From JALWSI01 sp964569095 [NCBI: uncultured Aquificales bacterium] (GTDB lineage: Bacteria > Thermosulfidibacterota > Thermosulfidibacteria > Thermosulfidibacterales), in contig CAZMTB010000182.1 of NCBI GenBank assembly GCA_964569095.1, forward strand, positions 1 to 5,490: 5,490 bases of DNA. Direction: 5' to 3'. Within the stretch, counting starts at the first letter, position 1; each line of letters begins with the position of its first letter. Positions 1 through 5,490 of the stretch are shown piece after piece. The position numbers were made by a program, and so were the translations under genes. A model generated the notes under the pieces. The model had not been told where the DNA came from. It saw nothing but the letters and a program-made list of their open reading frames with translations, and did no database searches.

Positions 1-428
1 GGTTCCTCTTCTACACCTTCACGGGCAAGATAAAGATCTACTTCCCCACGGTTGAGGAGCTGGTCAAGGGGAGCGTCAGGCAGGCACTCTATTACGGCTA
101 TGGCATATTCAAGGGCGATCCCAATCCCCATCGCATAACCCCCGACAACAAGTTCAATCCCATGCAGAAGCAGGCCTACCTGATGATCATGCTTGCCCTC
201 CTGCCAATACAGATTATCACCGGGCTGTTGCTGTGGAAGGTGGGATACTTCTCTGAGCTGATAGAGTTCTTCGGAGGAATCAAGGTGGTGGACACGGTGC
301 ACGTGCTACTCTTCTTCTTCTTTGCATCCTTCGTGATCGCCCACTTCTACCTGGCCACCTTGGGGCACACCTTCTTTGCCCACTTCAAGGCCATGTTCAC
401 CGGTTACGAGGAAGAGGAGGAACACTGA
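1..428 (+). CDS. Cytochrome b subunit of a membrane oxidoreductase (thiosulfate reductase / formate dehydrogenase gamma type), 3' end only
   Basis: The frame is open from the left edge (first full codon at base 3) to TGA at 426-428, giving the last 141 residues of a protein whose start lies outside the window. An internal ATG at 162 is not the start, because the conserved sequence continues upstream of it. Two hydrophobic helices are visible: one after the [10 protein letters not shown] motif, ending ITGLLLW, and one starting [13 protein letters not shown] and continuing through [11 protein letters not shown]. This pattern, including His residues in the last helix that could ligate heme b, is typical of the cytochrome b561/Ni-hydrogenase-cytb superfamily. 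Members anchor thiosulfate/polysulfide reductases, formate dehydrogenases and multiheme cytochrome reductases, passing electrons between quinone and the catalytic subunit. The tail is very acidic (GYEEEEEH) and probably cytoplasmic. The partner, and so the substrate, cannot be told from this fragment. A terminator follows 24 bases after the stop, so this is the last gene of its operon. Confidence 0.82.
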   Translation, partial: FLFYTFTGKIKIYFPTVEELVKGSVRQALYYGYGIFKGDPNPHRITPDNKFNPMQKQAYLMIMLALLPIQIITGLLLWKVGYFSELIEFFGGIKVVDTVHVLLFFFFASFVIAHFYLATLGHTFFAHFKAMFTGYEEEEEH

Positions 429-452
429 CCCCACCCTGAAAGAGGGAGAGTG

Positions 453-490
453 AAGGCGGTTGGCCGTGAATAAGGTTGACCGCCTTTTTT
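453..490 (+). terminator. Rho-independent terminator of the cytochrome b operon
   Basis: The arms 453-465 (AAGGCGGTTGGCC) and 474-486 (GGTTGACCGCCTT) pair over 13 positions, three of them G·U wobbles in the middle, around an 8-base loop. The right arm runs into six consecutive T (485-490). This is a classic intrinsic terminator, 24 bases after the cytochrome stop codon. It separates the cytochrome gene from the lysC operon. Confidence 0.88.
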
Positions 491-505
491 GTAGGGTTAT
501 CCGTA

Positions 506-540
506 TTGTAAGGGTAAGGGTGCTCTGGTAAGGGGGCACC
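506..540 (+). repeat. lysC leader with three GTAAGGG repeats and a small inverted repeat
   Basis: The 75-base gap between the terminator and lysC carries three copies of GTAAGGG (508-514, 514-520 and 528-534). A short inverted repeat, GGTGC (519-523) and GCACC (536-540), has a 12-base loop. I see no lysine riboswitch (the leader is far too short), no T-box and no second terminator. The lysC promoter must lie in or near this gap. The best candidate I can see is TTGACC (476-481), inside the terminator stem, with a poor -10 TATCCG (498-503), and it is weak. The repeats could be an operator or simply G-rich low-complexity sequence. Confidence 0.25.
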
Positions 541-565
541 TGAAACTTCAACAAGGAGGAGTTAG

Positions 566-1792
566 ATGGCGCTGGTTGTCCAGAAGTACGGGGGCACCTC
601 CGTAGGCACCACAGAGAAGATCAAGAACGTGGCCCGAAGGGTGGCCAAGACCAAGGACGCAGGCAACGATGTGGTGGTGGTGATCTCCGCAATGGCAGGT
701 GAGACCGACAGGCTGATCGGCCTTGCCCACGAGCTGTCGGATCTTCCCGACGAGCGAGAGATGGATCTTCTGCTCTCCTCGGGGGAGAGGGCCTCTGCAG
801 CCCTGCTCGCAATAGCCCTGAGGGAGTTGGGATATCCCGCCCGCTCCTTCACGGGTAGGCAGGCTGGGTTCATCACCGACGGTGCCCATACCAAGGCGAG
901 GATAAAGAAGATAGAGGCGAAGAACGTGCTTGATGCCTTGAAAGAGGGGATGATTGCCGTGGTTGCAGGGTTCCAGGGGGTGGATGAGCTGTCCCACGAC
1001 GTCACCACCCTGGGTAGGGGTGGTTCTGACACCACGGCGGTGGCCCTTGCTGCAGGGTTGAATGCAGACGTGTGCGAGATCTACACCGACGTTACAGGGG
1101 TCTTTACCGCGGATCCCCGGATAGTGCCCGAGGCGAGAAAGCTGAAGAGCATCTCCTTCGAGGAGATGCTTGAGATGGCCAGCGCCGGGGCCAAGGTGCT
1201 CCAGGTCCGTTCGGTAGAGATAGGGATGAAGTACAACATTCCCATTCATGTTAGATCCACATTTAGCGAGGAGGAAGGAACAATGGTGGTACCTGCCAAT
1301 AAGGATATGGAGGATGTGGTTGTATCGGGAGTCACCTACGACAAGAACCAGGCAAAGGTGACGGTGATAGGGGTGCCCGACAGGCCGGGGATAGCGAAGG
1401 CCCTCTTTGACCCCATTGCAGAGGCCAACATAAACGTTGACATGATAATACAGAACGTGAGCCAGGATGGTCTAACCGACATCTCCTTCACCGTGGCGAG
1501 AACCGAGCTCCCCAAGGCGGTTAAGGTGATCGAGGAGGTGGTGAAAGAGATAGGTGCCCAGCGGTTCATCACGGATGACACCATAGCCAAGGTCTCCATC
1601 GTTGGGGTGGGCATGCGCTCTCACCCTGGAGTGGCGGCAACCATGTTTGACGCCTTGGCTGACGAGGGAATCAACATCATCATGATCAGCACCTCTGAGA
1701 TCAAGGTCTCGTGCGTAATAGAGGACAAGTACCTGGAGCTCGCGGTTAGGGCCTTGCACAAGGCCTTTGAGCTTGAGAAGGAAGGGAGCTGA
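566..1792 (+). CDS. lysC: Aspartokinase (aspartate kinase), monofunctional, two ACT domains
   Basis: Phosphorylates L-aspartate to 4-phospho-L-aspartate, the committed step to lysine/diaminopimelate, threonine and methionine; cytoplasmic. The 408 residues match the usual length of the Bacillus/Corynebacterium-type enzyme. The N-terminal amino-acid kinase domain (about 1-240) shows KYGGTSVG (7-14), SSGERASA (71-78), [11 protein letters not shown] (95-105), [16 protein letters not shown] (147-162) and [15 protein letters not shown] (173-187). Two ACT domains follow. The first, from about 263, has GVPDRPGIA and [12 protein letters not shown]; the second, from about 342, has [13 protein letters not shown] and [12 protein letters not shown]. 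Allosteric inhibition by lysine and/or threonine is expected from the family. The ATG is preceded by AAGGAGGA (553-560) at a 5-base gap, so the start is firm. The TGA stop shares its A with the ATG of cimA, implying translational coupling. An internal start for a beta subunit is listed separately. No bifunctional homoserine dehydrogenase domain is present. Confidence 0.97.
   Translation: MALVVQKYGGTSVGTTEKIKNVARRVAKTKDAGNDVVVVISAMAGETDRLIGLAHELSDLPDEREMDLLLSSGERASAALLAIALRELGYPARSFTGRQAGFITDGAHTKARIKKIEAKNVLDALKEGMIAVVAGFQGVDELSHDVTTLGRGGSDTTAVALAAGLNADVCEIYTDVTGVFTADPRIVPEARKLKSISFEEMLEMASAGAKVLQVRSVEIGMKYNIPIHVRSTFSEEEGTMVVPANKDMEDVVVSGVTYDKNQAKVTVIGVPDRPGIAKALFDPIAEANINVDMIIQNVSQDGLTDISFTVARTELPKAVKVIEEVVKEIGAQRFITDDTIAKVSIVGVGMRSHPGVAATMFDALADEGINIIMISTSEIKVSCVIEDKYLELAVRALHKAFELEKEGS
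1272..1285 (+). promoter_or_regulatory. Candidate internal ribosome-binding site and start for an aspartokinase beta subunit
   Basis: AGGAAGG (1272-1278) lies four bases before an in-frame ATG at 1283-1285, codon 240 of lysC. Starting here would give a 169-residue protein containing only the two ACT domains. In Bacillus subtilis and Corynebacterium glutamicum, aspartokinase is an alpha2beta2 enzyme whose beta subunit is translated from such an internal in-frame start and is about 160-172 residues long. A second in-frame ATG at 1307 (codon 248, MEDVVVSGV) aligns better by position with the Corynebacterium beta start as I recall it. It has only AAGG two bases upstream, which is too close. The site is directly visible; its use is inferred. 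Confidence 0.5.
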
Positions 1793-2997
1793 TGGTCCAG
1801 AGGATAGACCTGTACGACACCACCCTCAGGGATGGAACCCAGGGTGAAGACGTATCCCTCTCCAGCTCAGACAAGGTTCGCATAGCCGAGAAGCTGGACG
1901 AGCTGGGGATTCACTACATAGAGGGCGGGTGGCCCGGCTCCAATCCCAAGGACATGGAGTTCTTCAAGCTGGCACAGCACCTGAACCTGAAGACGGCCAA
2001 GATAGCCGCCTTCGGTAGCACCTGCCGTCCCAACGTGCATCCAAAGGACGACCACAACATAGCCATGCTTCTCAAGGCCAATGTGCCCGTGGTCACGATA
2101 TTCGGCAAGTCGTGGGACCTCCACGTGACCGATGCCCTCAAGACCACCTTGGACGAGAACCTGAGGATGATAGAGGAGTCGCTCCGCTACCTTGGAGAGA
2201 GGGTGCCCGAGGTGATCTACGACGCTGAGCACTTCTTTGACGGCTACAAGAGAAACCCGGAGTACGCCCTCAAAACCCTGAAGGCAGCGGTAGAGGGTGG
2301 AGCCCAGGTCATCGTTCTTTGTGACACCAACGGCGGCTGTCTTCCCTACGAGATCCCTCCCATCGTGCAAGCGGTGAAGGAGGCAATAGGCACTGGGGTT
2401 AAGCTGGGGGTTCACACCCACAACGACTCGGAGTGTGCCGTTGCAAATACCCTGATGGCGGTTAGGGAGGGGATAACCCACGTGCAGGGTACCATAAACG
2501 GCATAGGAGAGCGGTGCGGCAATGCCAACCTCTGCTCAATCATCCCCGCCTTGAAGTTGAAGATGGGGCTTCACTGCATATCGGACGAGCAGCTGGCCAT
2601 GTTAACGGGAATATCCCGCTTCGTTTACGAGATAGCCAACCTCAAACCGTGGAAGCACCAACCCTACGTGGGGCGTAGCGCCTTTGCCCATAAGGGAGGG
2701 ATCCACGTGAGCGCCGTGATGAAGAGGTCGGACACCTACGAGCACATCAAGCCGGAGCTGGTTGGAAACAAGCAGAGGGTGTTGGTGTCTGACCTTTCGG
2801 GCAAGAGCAACATCCTCTACAAGGCCAAAGAGTTTGGTCTCGACATAGAGAGCAAGGATCCCACGGTTCAGAGGGTGCTCCAGCAGCTGAAGGAGCTCGA
2901 GCACCAGGGCTACCAGTTCGAAGGCGCAGAGGCCTCCTTCGAGATCATGGTGAAGAAGGCCATGGGCCAGTTTGACCCTTACTTTGAGCTTGGGTGA
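1792..2997 (+). CDS. cimA: (R)-citramalate synthase, catalytic part; frame interrupted by TGA before the regulatory domain
   Basis: Condenses pyruvate and acetyl-CoA to (R)-citramalate, the first step of the threonine-independent route to 2-oxobutanoate and isoleucine. The 401 residues hold the HMGL-like TIM barrel and the linker subdomain. [13 protein letters not shown] (8-20) carries the catalytic Arg and a metal-binding Asp. GVHTHND (206-212) holds the two metal-binding His. [15 protein letters not shown] (233-247) is the second isopropylmalate/citramalate-synthase signature. [15 protein letters not shown] (295-309) belongs to the subdomain linker. The pattern WPGSNPKD (47-54) and DAEHFFDGY (144-152) fit the CimA (LeuA2-like) branch rather than 2-isopropylmalate synthase. 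Full-length relatives have roughly 500-540 residues and end in a LeuA-type allosteric domain; here TGA cuts the protein just before it. The ATG overlaps the lysC stop (TGATG), with AAGGGAG upstream inside lysC. Active-site residues look intact, so the product could be catalytically active but not feedback-controlled unless the domain is supplied separately. Confidence 0.9.
   Translation: MVQRIDLYDTTLRDGTQGEDVSLSSSDKVRIAEKLDELGIHYIEGGWPGSNPKDMEFFKLAQHLNLKTAKIAAFGSTCRPNVHPKDDHNIAMLLKANVPVVTIFGKSWDLHVTDALKTTLDENLRMIEESLRYLGERVPEVIYDAEHFFDGYKRNPEYALKTLKAAVEGGAQVIVLCDTNGGCLPYEIPPIVQAVKEAIGTGVKLGVHTHNDSECAVANTLMAVREGITHVQGTINGIGERCGNANLCSIIPALKLKMGLHCISDEQLAMLTGISRFVYEIANLKPWKHQPYVGRSAFAHKGGIHVSAVMKRSDTYEHIKPELVGNKQRVLVSDLSGKSNILYKAKEFGLDIESKDPTVQRVLQQLKELEHQGYQFEGAEASFEIMVKKAMGQFDPYFELG
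2995..2997 (+). other. In-frame TGA splitting cimA
   Basis: Around the stop the frame reads [16 protein letters not shown], and the same frame stays open from 2998 to 3378. Bases 1792 and 3004 are in the same phase (1212 bases, 404 codons), so this is a single nonsense codon and not a frameshift. Reading any amino acid here would restore a 528-residue CimA. From memory, relatives read like [13 protein letters not shown] here, so the TGA may replace a glycine codon (GGA to TGA is one change). I find no convincing bacterial SECIS-like hairpin downstream: the best nearby stem is only CAGG (3024-3027) with CCTG (3037-3040). Confidence 0.85.
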
Positions 2998-3003
2998 TTC
3001 AGG

Positions 3004-3378
3004 GTGATCGTGGAGAAGCGCAGCAGGGAGGAGGAGCCTGTGAGCGAGGCCACCATAAAGGTGAAGACCCCTTACGGTTCCTACCACACCGCTGCAGATG
3101 GAAATGGCCCAGTGAACGCAATGGACCAGGCCTTAAGAAAGGCCCTCTCTGAGTTCTATCCCAACCTGGCGGGTACCCACCTCACCGACTACAAGGTGCG
3201 TATCCTGGATGAGACCGCCGGTACCGCGGCGAAGGTGAGGGTTCTCATCGAGTCCACAGACGGGGAGCGCCGCTGGGGTACCGTGGGGGTTCACGGAAAC
3301 GTGATAGAGGCCAGCTGGAAGGCCTTGGTTGACAGTATCGAGTACAAGTTGATGAGAGACGAGCAGGAGAAGGAGTGA
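3004..3378 (+). CDS. cimA: LeuA-type allosteric (regulatory) domain of citramalate synthase, detached C-terminal part of cimA
   Basis: The 124 residues from GTG 3004 are the C-terminal LeuA dimer/regulatory domain that is normally fused to CimA. In Leptospira CimA this domain binds isoleucine and inhibits the enzyme; LeuA uses the equivalent domain for leucine. Recognisable blocks are [51 protein letters not shown] and [18 protein letters not shown]. The coding sequence actually continues back to 2998 (FR), directly after the TGA that ends the catalytic part. If translation restarts, two starts are possible: GTG 3004, six bases after the stop with almost no Shine-Dalgarno sequence, or GTG 3040 with a strong one, giving 112 residues. 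It may thus be a separate regulatory subunit, a readthrough extension, or the untranslated remnant of a recently broken gene. No second lesion is visible, so any break is recent or the domain is still selected. The stop lies four bases before the ribE start. Confidence 0.8.
   Translation: MIVEKRSREEEPVSEATIKVKTPYGSYHTAADGNGPVNAMDQALRKALSEFYPNLAGTHLTDYKVRILDETAGTAAKVRVLIESTDGERRWGTVGVHGNVIEASWKALVDSIEYKLMRDEQEKE
3025..3042 (+). promoter_or_regulatory. Candidate reinitiation site for the detached CimA regulatory domain (GTG 3040)
   Basis: AGGGAGGAGGAG (3025-3036) precedes an in-frame GTG at 3040-3042; GGAGG at 3027-3031 has an 8-base gap to it. It lies about 40 bases after the TGA, close enough for ribosomes that finish the catalytic part to restart. 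The product would begin (V)[12 protein letters not shown], near the expected edge of the regulatory domain. Caution: the purine-rich stretch also encodes the Arg/Glu-rich linker (REEEP) that full-length relatives carry, so the match may be accidental. Confidence 0.35.
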
Positions 3379-3385
3379 TCCCTTG
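3370..3385 (+). promoter_or_regulatory. Ribosome-binding site that fixes the TTG start of ribE
   Basis: AAGGAGTGATC (3370-3380) is a long near-perfect complement to the 16S rRNA 3' end. Its AAGGAG core is seven bases before TTG at 3383. Family members begin with MFTG at exactly this residue, so TTG is the real start despite being a rare codon. The site overlaps the last codons and the stop of the cimA regulatory part. Confidence 0.85.
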
Positions 3386-4021
3386 TTCACCGGCTTAGTG
3401 GAGGGGGTGGGAGAGGTAGGAGAGGTGCTGGGCCACTCCAGTGGCCTGGTGGTGAAGATCTCCCATTCCCTCGCCGATTCCCTGATTCCCGTGGGAGAGA
3501 GCGTTGCGGTGAACGGGGCCTGTCTGACGGTGGCTGAGACGGGAGAGGGTTGGTTCAAGGCCCACCTATCCCCCGAAACGGTGCAGCGTACCACCCTGGG
3601 CAAGGCAAGACCTGGTACCAAGGTGAATCTCGAAAGGGCATTGGCAATAGGGGATAGGTTGCATGGTCACCTGGTGACTGGTCACGTGGATACCGTTGGC
3701 AGGGTGGCTGGCATAGAGAGGGCAGGGGATTTCACCGTTTACCGCTTTGAGATTCCCCGTGACTACCTGCGATACGTTGCGGTGAAGGGGTCTATCGCAA
3801 TAGACGGAATCAGCCTGACGGTGGCAGGGATCGAGGGCCGGCTGGTCTCGGTGGCGGTCATTCCCCATACCGCCTCTGTCACCACCCTCGGTGCCCGTTC
3901 CGTGGGAGACGAGGTGAACGTAGAGGTGGATCTCGTGGCCCGCTACCTTGAGAGCCTATTGAAGAGCTACGATCCCGAGAGGCGCACGGTGGAGGCCACC
4001 TTGAGGGCCGCCCTCTGGTAG
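3383..4021 (+). CDS. ribE: Riboflavin synthase, alpha chain
   Basis: Catalyses the dismutation of two 6,7-dimethyl-8-ribityllumazine molecules to riboflavin and 5-amino-6-ribitylamino-uracil, the last step of riboflavin synthesis; cytoplasmic homotrimer. The 212 residues are the normal length and contain two homologous lumazine-binding barrels. The first has MFTGLVEGVG (1-10), VNGACLTV (43-50), SPETVQRTTLG (63-73) and NLERAL (82-87). The second has GHLVTGHVDTVG (95-106), KGSIAIDGISLTV (135-147), IPHTASVTTLG (160-170) and NVEVDLVARYLESL (179-192). Start is TTG, supported by the MFTG motif and an excellent Shine-Dalgarno sequence; stop is TAG. No FMN riboswitch is present because the gene is internal to the operon, and no ribD, ribBA or ribH is next to it in the window. 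It is therefore placed with amino-acid genes rather than in a rib cluster. The symbol ribC is used for the same enzyme in E. coli. Confidence 0.96.
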   Translation: MFTGLVEGVGEVGEVLGHSSGLVVKISHSLADSLIPVGESVAVNGACLTVAETGEGWFKAHLSPETVQRTTLGKARPGTKVNLERALAIGDRLHGHLVTGHVDTVGRVAGIERAGDFTVYRFEIPRDYLRYVAVKGSIAIDGISLTVAGIEGRLVSVAVIPHTASVTTLGARSVGDEVNVEVDLVARYLESLLKSYDPERRTVEATLRAALW

Positions 4022-4023
4022 TT

Positions 4024-5142
4024 ATGCCCCGCACTCCCTTAGAGAGCCTAATAGCCCAAAGGATCTCTGAAGAGGGTCCCCTGACCTTCAGGGAGTTCAT
4101 GGAGCTCGCCCTTTACCATCCCCAGTGGGGCTACTACGCCTCCTCTTCCCAGAGGATAGGAAAGGAGGGGGACTTTTTCACCTCCGTGAGCGTGGGCAGC
4201 CTCTTTGGACGGCTCTTGGCCCGCCAGATAGGGGAGATGCTTGGTGTTGTAGAGCCCCCCTTGACGGTGGTGGAGATGGGGGCAGGAGAGGGCCACCTTG
4301 CCCGGGATGTGGTGGAGGGGCTTCTGGGTATGGGCCGCCGTTCTTTCACCTACGGCATAGTGGAGAGAAGCCCCGCCATGAGGGAGAGACAACACCAGAT
4401 ACTGGAAGGCATCTCCCTGGTTGTGTGGGCAGAGAGCGTGGGAGACCTCGCACCCTTCAGGGGCGTGGTCTTCTCCAATGAGCTGGTGGACTCCTTCCCC
4501 GTCCACCTGGTGGAGATGACCGAGGCGGGACTACAGGAGGTTTACGTGGACCTTGAGGACGGGAGACTGGTAGAGAGGCTCTTGGAGCCCTCAACCCCCG
4601 AGCTCGAGGGGTACTTTGGAGAGCTCGGAGTGGATCTGCCCGTGGGTTTTCGCACCGAGGTGAACCTGGAGGCCCTGGGATGGATTCAGGAGGTGGCGGC
4701 TTCCCTTGAGCAGGGATTTCTCGTGACCATAGACTACGGGTATCCCAGCCACGAGCTGTACCAGCCGTATCGCAGCAGGGGTACCCTCATGGCCTACCGT
4801 GGGCACCGATCTTCAGAGGATCTTCTGGACTCCCCGGGGGAGCAGGACCTTACCAGCCACGTCAACTTCTCTGCCTTGAAACACTGGGGTGAGAAGGCAG
4901 GCCTCACCACCTTGGGGTTCACGGACCAGAGTCACTTTCTCCTCTCCTTGGGGATACTGGACGTGGTGTCAGGCGGGGGGAACGAACCTGACACCAAGGA
5001 GATTCTGAGGGCCAAGACCCTCATCATGCCCGGGGGAATGGGGGACACCTTCAAGGTCCTCGTTCAGGCGAAGGGGGTTGACCCATCGTGGGTTCCTACC
5101 GGTCTCAGGGAGGTGCCCAACAGGGCCTCCTACAGGTTGTGA
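4024..5142 (+). CDS. MidA/NDUFAF7-family class I SAM-dependent methyltransferase
   Basis: A 372-residue member of the COG1565 (DUF185) family. The eukaryotic members (NDUFAF7, MidA of Dictyostelium) methylate an arginine of the 49-kDa subunit of respiratory complex I and aid its assembly; bacterial substrates are largely unproven. Family blocks in order: YHPQWGYYAS (31-40), GDFFTSVSVGSLFGR (49-63), the SAM-binding VVEMGAGEGHL (82-92), SNELVDSFPVH (151-161), IDYGY (236-240), SRGTLMAYRGHR (251-262), PGEQDLTSHVNFSAL (271-285) and the C-terminal MPGGMGDTFKVLVQ (335-348). Length and motifs look complete. The ATG lies two bases after the ribE TAG. There is no good Shine-Dalgarno sequence (only GGTAG immediately before it, and GAGGG 16 bases away), so translation probably depends on coupling to ribE. 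It is the last gene of the operon: its TGA is the base of a strong hairpin. Whether it acts on NuoD here is inference. Confidence 0.92.
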   Translation: MPRTPLESLIAQRISEEGPLTFREFMELALYHPQWGYYASSSQRIGKEGDFFTSVSVGSLFGRLLARQIGEMLGVVEPPLTVVEMGAGEGHLARDVVEGLLGMGRRSFTYGIVERSPAMRERQHQILEGISLVVWAESVGDLAPFRGVVFSNELVDSFPVHLVEMTEAGLQEVYVDLEDGRLVERLLEPSTPELEGYFGELGVDLPVGFRTEVNLEALGWIQEVAASLEQGFLVTIDYGYPSHELYQPYRSRGTLMAYRGHRSSEDLLDSPGEQDLTSHVNFSALKHWGEKAGLTTLGFTDQSHFLLSLGILDVVSGGGNEPDTKEILRAKTLIMPGGMGDTFKVLVQAKGVDPSWVPTGLREVPNRASYRL

Positions 5143-5177
5143 GGGGAGGGATCCGCAGCGGCCGATCCCTCCCCTCA
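5140..5177. terminator. Perfect 14-bp hairpin between convergent genes, probable bidirectional terminator
   Basis: Bases 5140-5153 (TGAGGGGAGGGATC) and 5164-5177 are perfect reverse complements around a 10-base loop (CGCAGCGGCC). The left arm starts with the TGA stop codon of the methyltransferase gene. The right arm ends eight bases before the stop of the minus-strand transporter gene. There is no T-tract on either side, so it is not a canonical intrinsic terminator. A role as a bidirectional terminator or as a 3'-end barrier to RNA decay fits its position between converging genes. Confidence 0.7.
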
Positions 5178-5184
5178 TTGTTGC

Positions 5185-5490
5185 TCAGTTGTCCTTAGGT
5201 ATCTTCTTGATCCAGGAGGGGTTTGAGAACCAGAACTTCTTCATCTTCTCCAGAACCCCTGCGCTGTGGAGCTTGTTCAGAAAGTTCTCCATCCAGTTCA
5301 CCAGCAGGTAGTCTCCCTCGGGTATTGCAATACCAACGGGCTCCGCGGTGATGGGTTCTGAGACCCCTATCTCTCTGTTCTTGTGCTGGAAGGCAGAGAC
5401 GATGCAGAATGGCTGGTCTGCCATGAGGGCGTCTGCCTTGTCGTGCAACACCATGTCGAAGGCCTCGGTCATGGTGTTCTTCTCGATGAT
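5185..5490 (-). CDS. Amino-acid-type ABC transporter periplasmic substrate-binding protein (SBP_bac_3 family), C-terminal part
   Basis: On the minus strand the frame is open from the right edge to TGA (5187-5185), giving the last 101 residues. The Met codon at 5472 is internal, since the frame runs on upstream as IIEKNT. The sequence matches the end of family-3 solute-binding proteins. KADALMADQPF is the usual strand crossing back into lobe 1, GIAIPEGDYLLVNWMENFLN is the late lobe-1 strand and helix, and GVLEKMKKFWFSNPSW is the closing helix. Such proteins capture polar or charged amino acids, or related small molecules, in the periplasm and deliver them to an ABC permease. The ligand-binding residues and the signal peptide lie outside the window, so the substrate is unknown. 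It converges on the lysC operon and is regulated separately. Confidence 0.88.
   Translation of the reverse strand: MIEKNTMTEAFDMVLHDKADALMADQPFCIVSAFQHKNREIGVSEPITAEPVGIAIPEGDYLLVNWMENFLNKLHSAGVLEKMKKFWFSNPSWIKKIPKDN

Noticed and set aside
466-531. Tiny frame starting at GTG 466 whose translation is rich in Val/Ile/Leu and Arg (VIRIVRVRVL), resembling a branched-chain leader peptide ahead of the lysC–cimA operon
   Set aside because: Its start lies in the loop of the terminator with no usable Shine-Dalgarno sequence, the only T-tract terminator is upstream rather than downstream, and the Val/Arg run simply reflects the GTAAGGG repeats.
548-1249. Long minus-strand open frame (233 codons) opposite lysC, and similar ones at 562-1035, 1867-2481, 2602-3087, 3133-3621 and 4048-4506
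   Set aside because: They lie wholly or mainly opposite well-recognised genes, their translations show no family motifs, and GC-rich coding DNA commonly produces such antisense open frames.
2995-2997. Alternative genetic code with TGA as glycine or tryptophan
   Set aside because: TGA ends the cytochrome, lysC, methyltransferase and transporter genes at the expected family lengths, so TGA is a normal stop in this genome.
2995-3050. Selenocysteine insertion at the cimA TGA
   Set aside because: No stable hairpin with SECIS features follows at the right distance; the best stem is 4 bp. No CimA selenoprotein is known to me, and the site is an inter-domain linker, not an active site.
4125-4481. 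Second plus-strand open frame (118 codons) inside the methyltransferase gene
   Set aside because: It is a different frame of a well-conserved gene, and its Gly/Arg-rich translation has no recognisable motif.
5078-5311. Plus-strand open frame running from the methyltransferase end through the hairpin into the transporter gene
   Set aside because: It crosses the terminator hairpin and lies antisense to the recognisable substrate-binding protein; no start signal or motif supports it.

Overview
The window is a dense, GC-rich bacterial stretch. Five plus-strand reading frames follow one another closely, with a truncated gene at each edge. From the left they are: the 3' end of a membrane cytochrome b subunit; a rho-independent terminator; lysC (aspartokinase); cimA ((R)-citramalate synthase), which is interrupted; ribE (riboflavin synthase); and a MidA/NDUFAF7-type SAM-dependent methyltransferase. 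A strong hairpin then separates this operon from a convergent minus-strand gene for an amino-acid-type ABC transporter substrate-binding protein. Apart from the cytochrome–lysC gap (about 137 bases) there is almost no intergenic DNA.

The lysC–cimA pairing, the CimA-type isoleucine entry and the thiosulfate-reductase/formate-dehydrogenase-like cytochrome b suggest an anaerobic bacterium of the Desulfobacterota (former Deltaproteobacteria) or a similar lineage. Frequent AGG (Arg) and ATA (Ile) codons are compatible with a thermophilic or deep-branching member. This assignment is inference from gene content and codon style, not from a marker gene. Five of the six gene ends use TGA; ribE uses TAG.

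Functionally, LysC opens the aspartate family (lysine, threonine, methionine, diaminopimelate). CimA makes the isoleucine precursor 2-oxobutanoate from pyruvate and acetyl-CoA, so isoleucine need not draw on threonine. Putting both in one operon makes sense for amino-acid balance. RibE makes riboflavin. The MidA relative is known in eukaryotes as a complex I assembly methyltransferase.

The most notable observation is that cimA is split by one in-frame TGA (2995-2997), exactly between the catalytic half and the LeuA-type allosteric half. The reading frame is otherwise open through to 3378, and bridging the TGA would give a normal-length protein of 528 residues. A GTG codon with a strong Shine-Dalgarno sequence sits just downstream, so the regulatory domain could be made as a separate polypeptide. 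Alternatives are a recent nonsense mutation, a sequencing error or recoding. The second point of interest is an internal, in-frame ATG in lysC with its own Shine-Dalgarno sequence. It is placed where the separately translated beta subunit of Bacillus/Corynebacterium-type aspartokinases begins. I see no mobile element, CRISPR array, tRNA or rRNA, and no clearly novel system beyond the split cimA.
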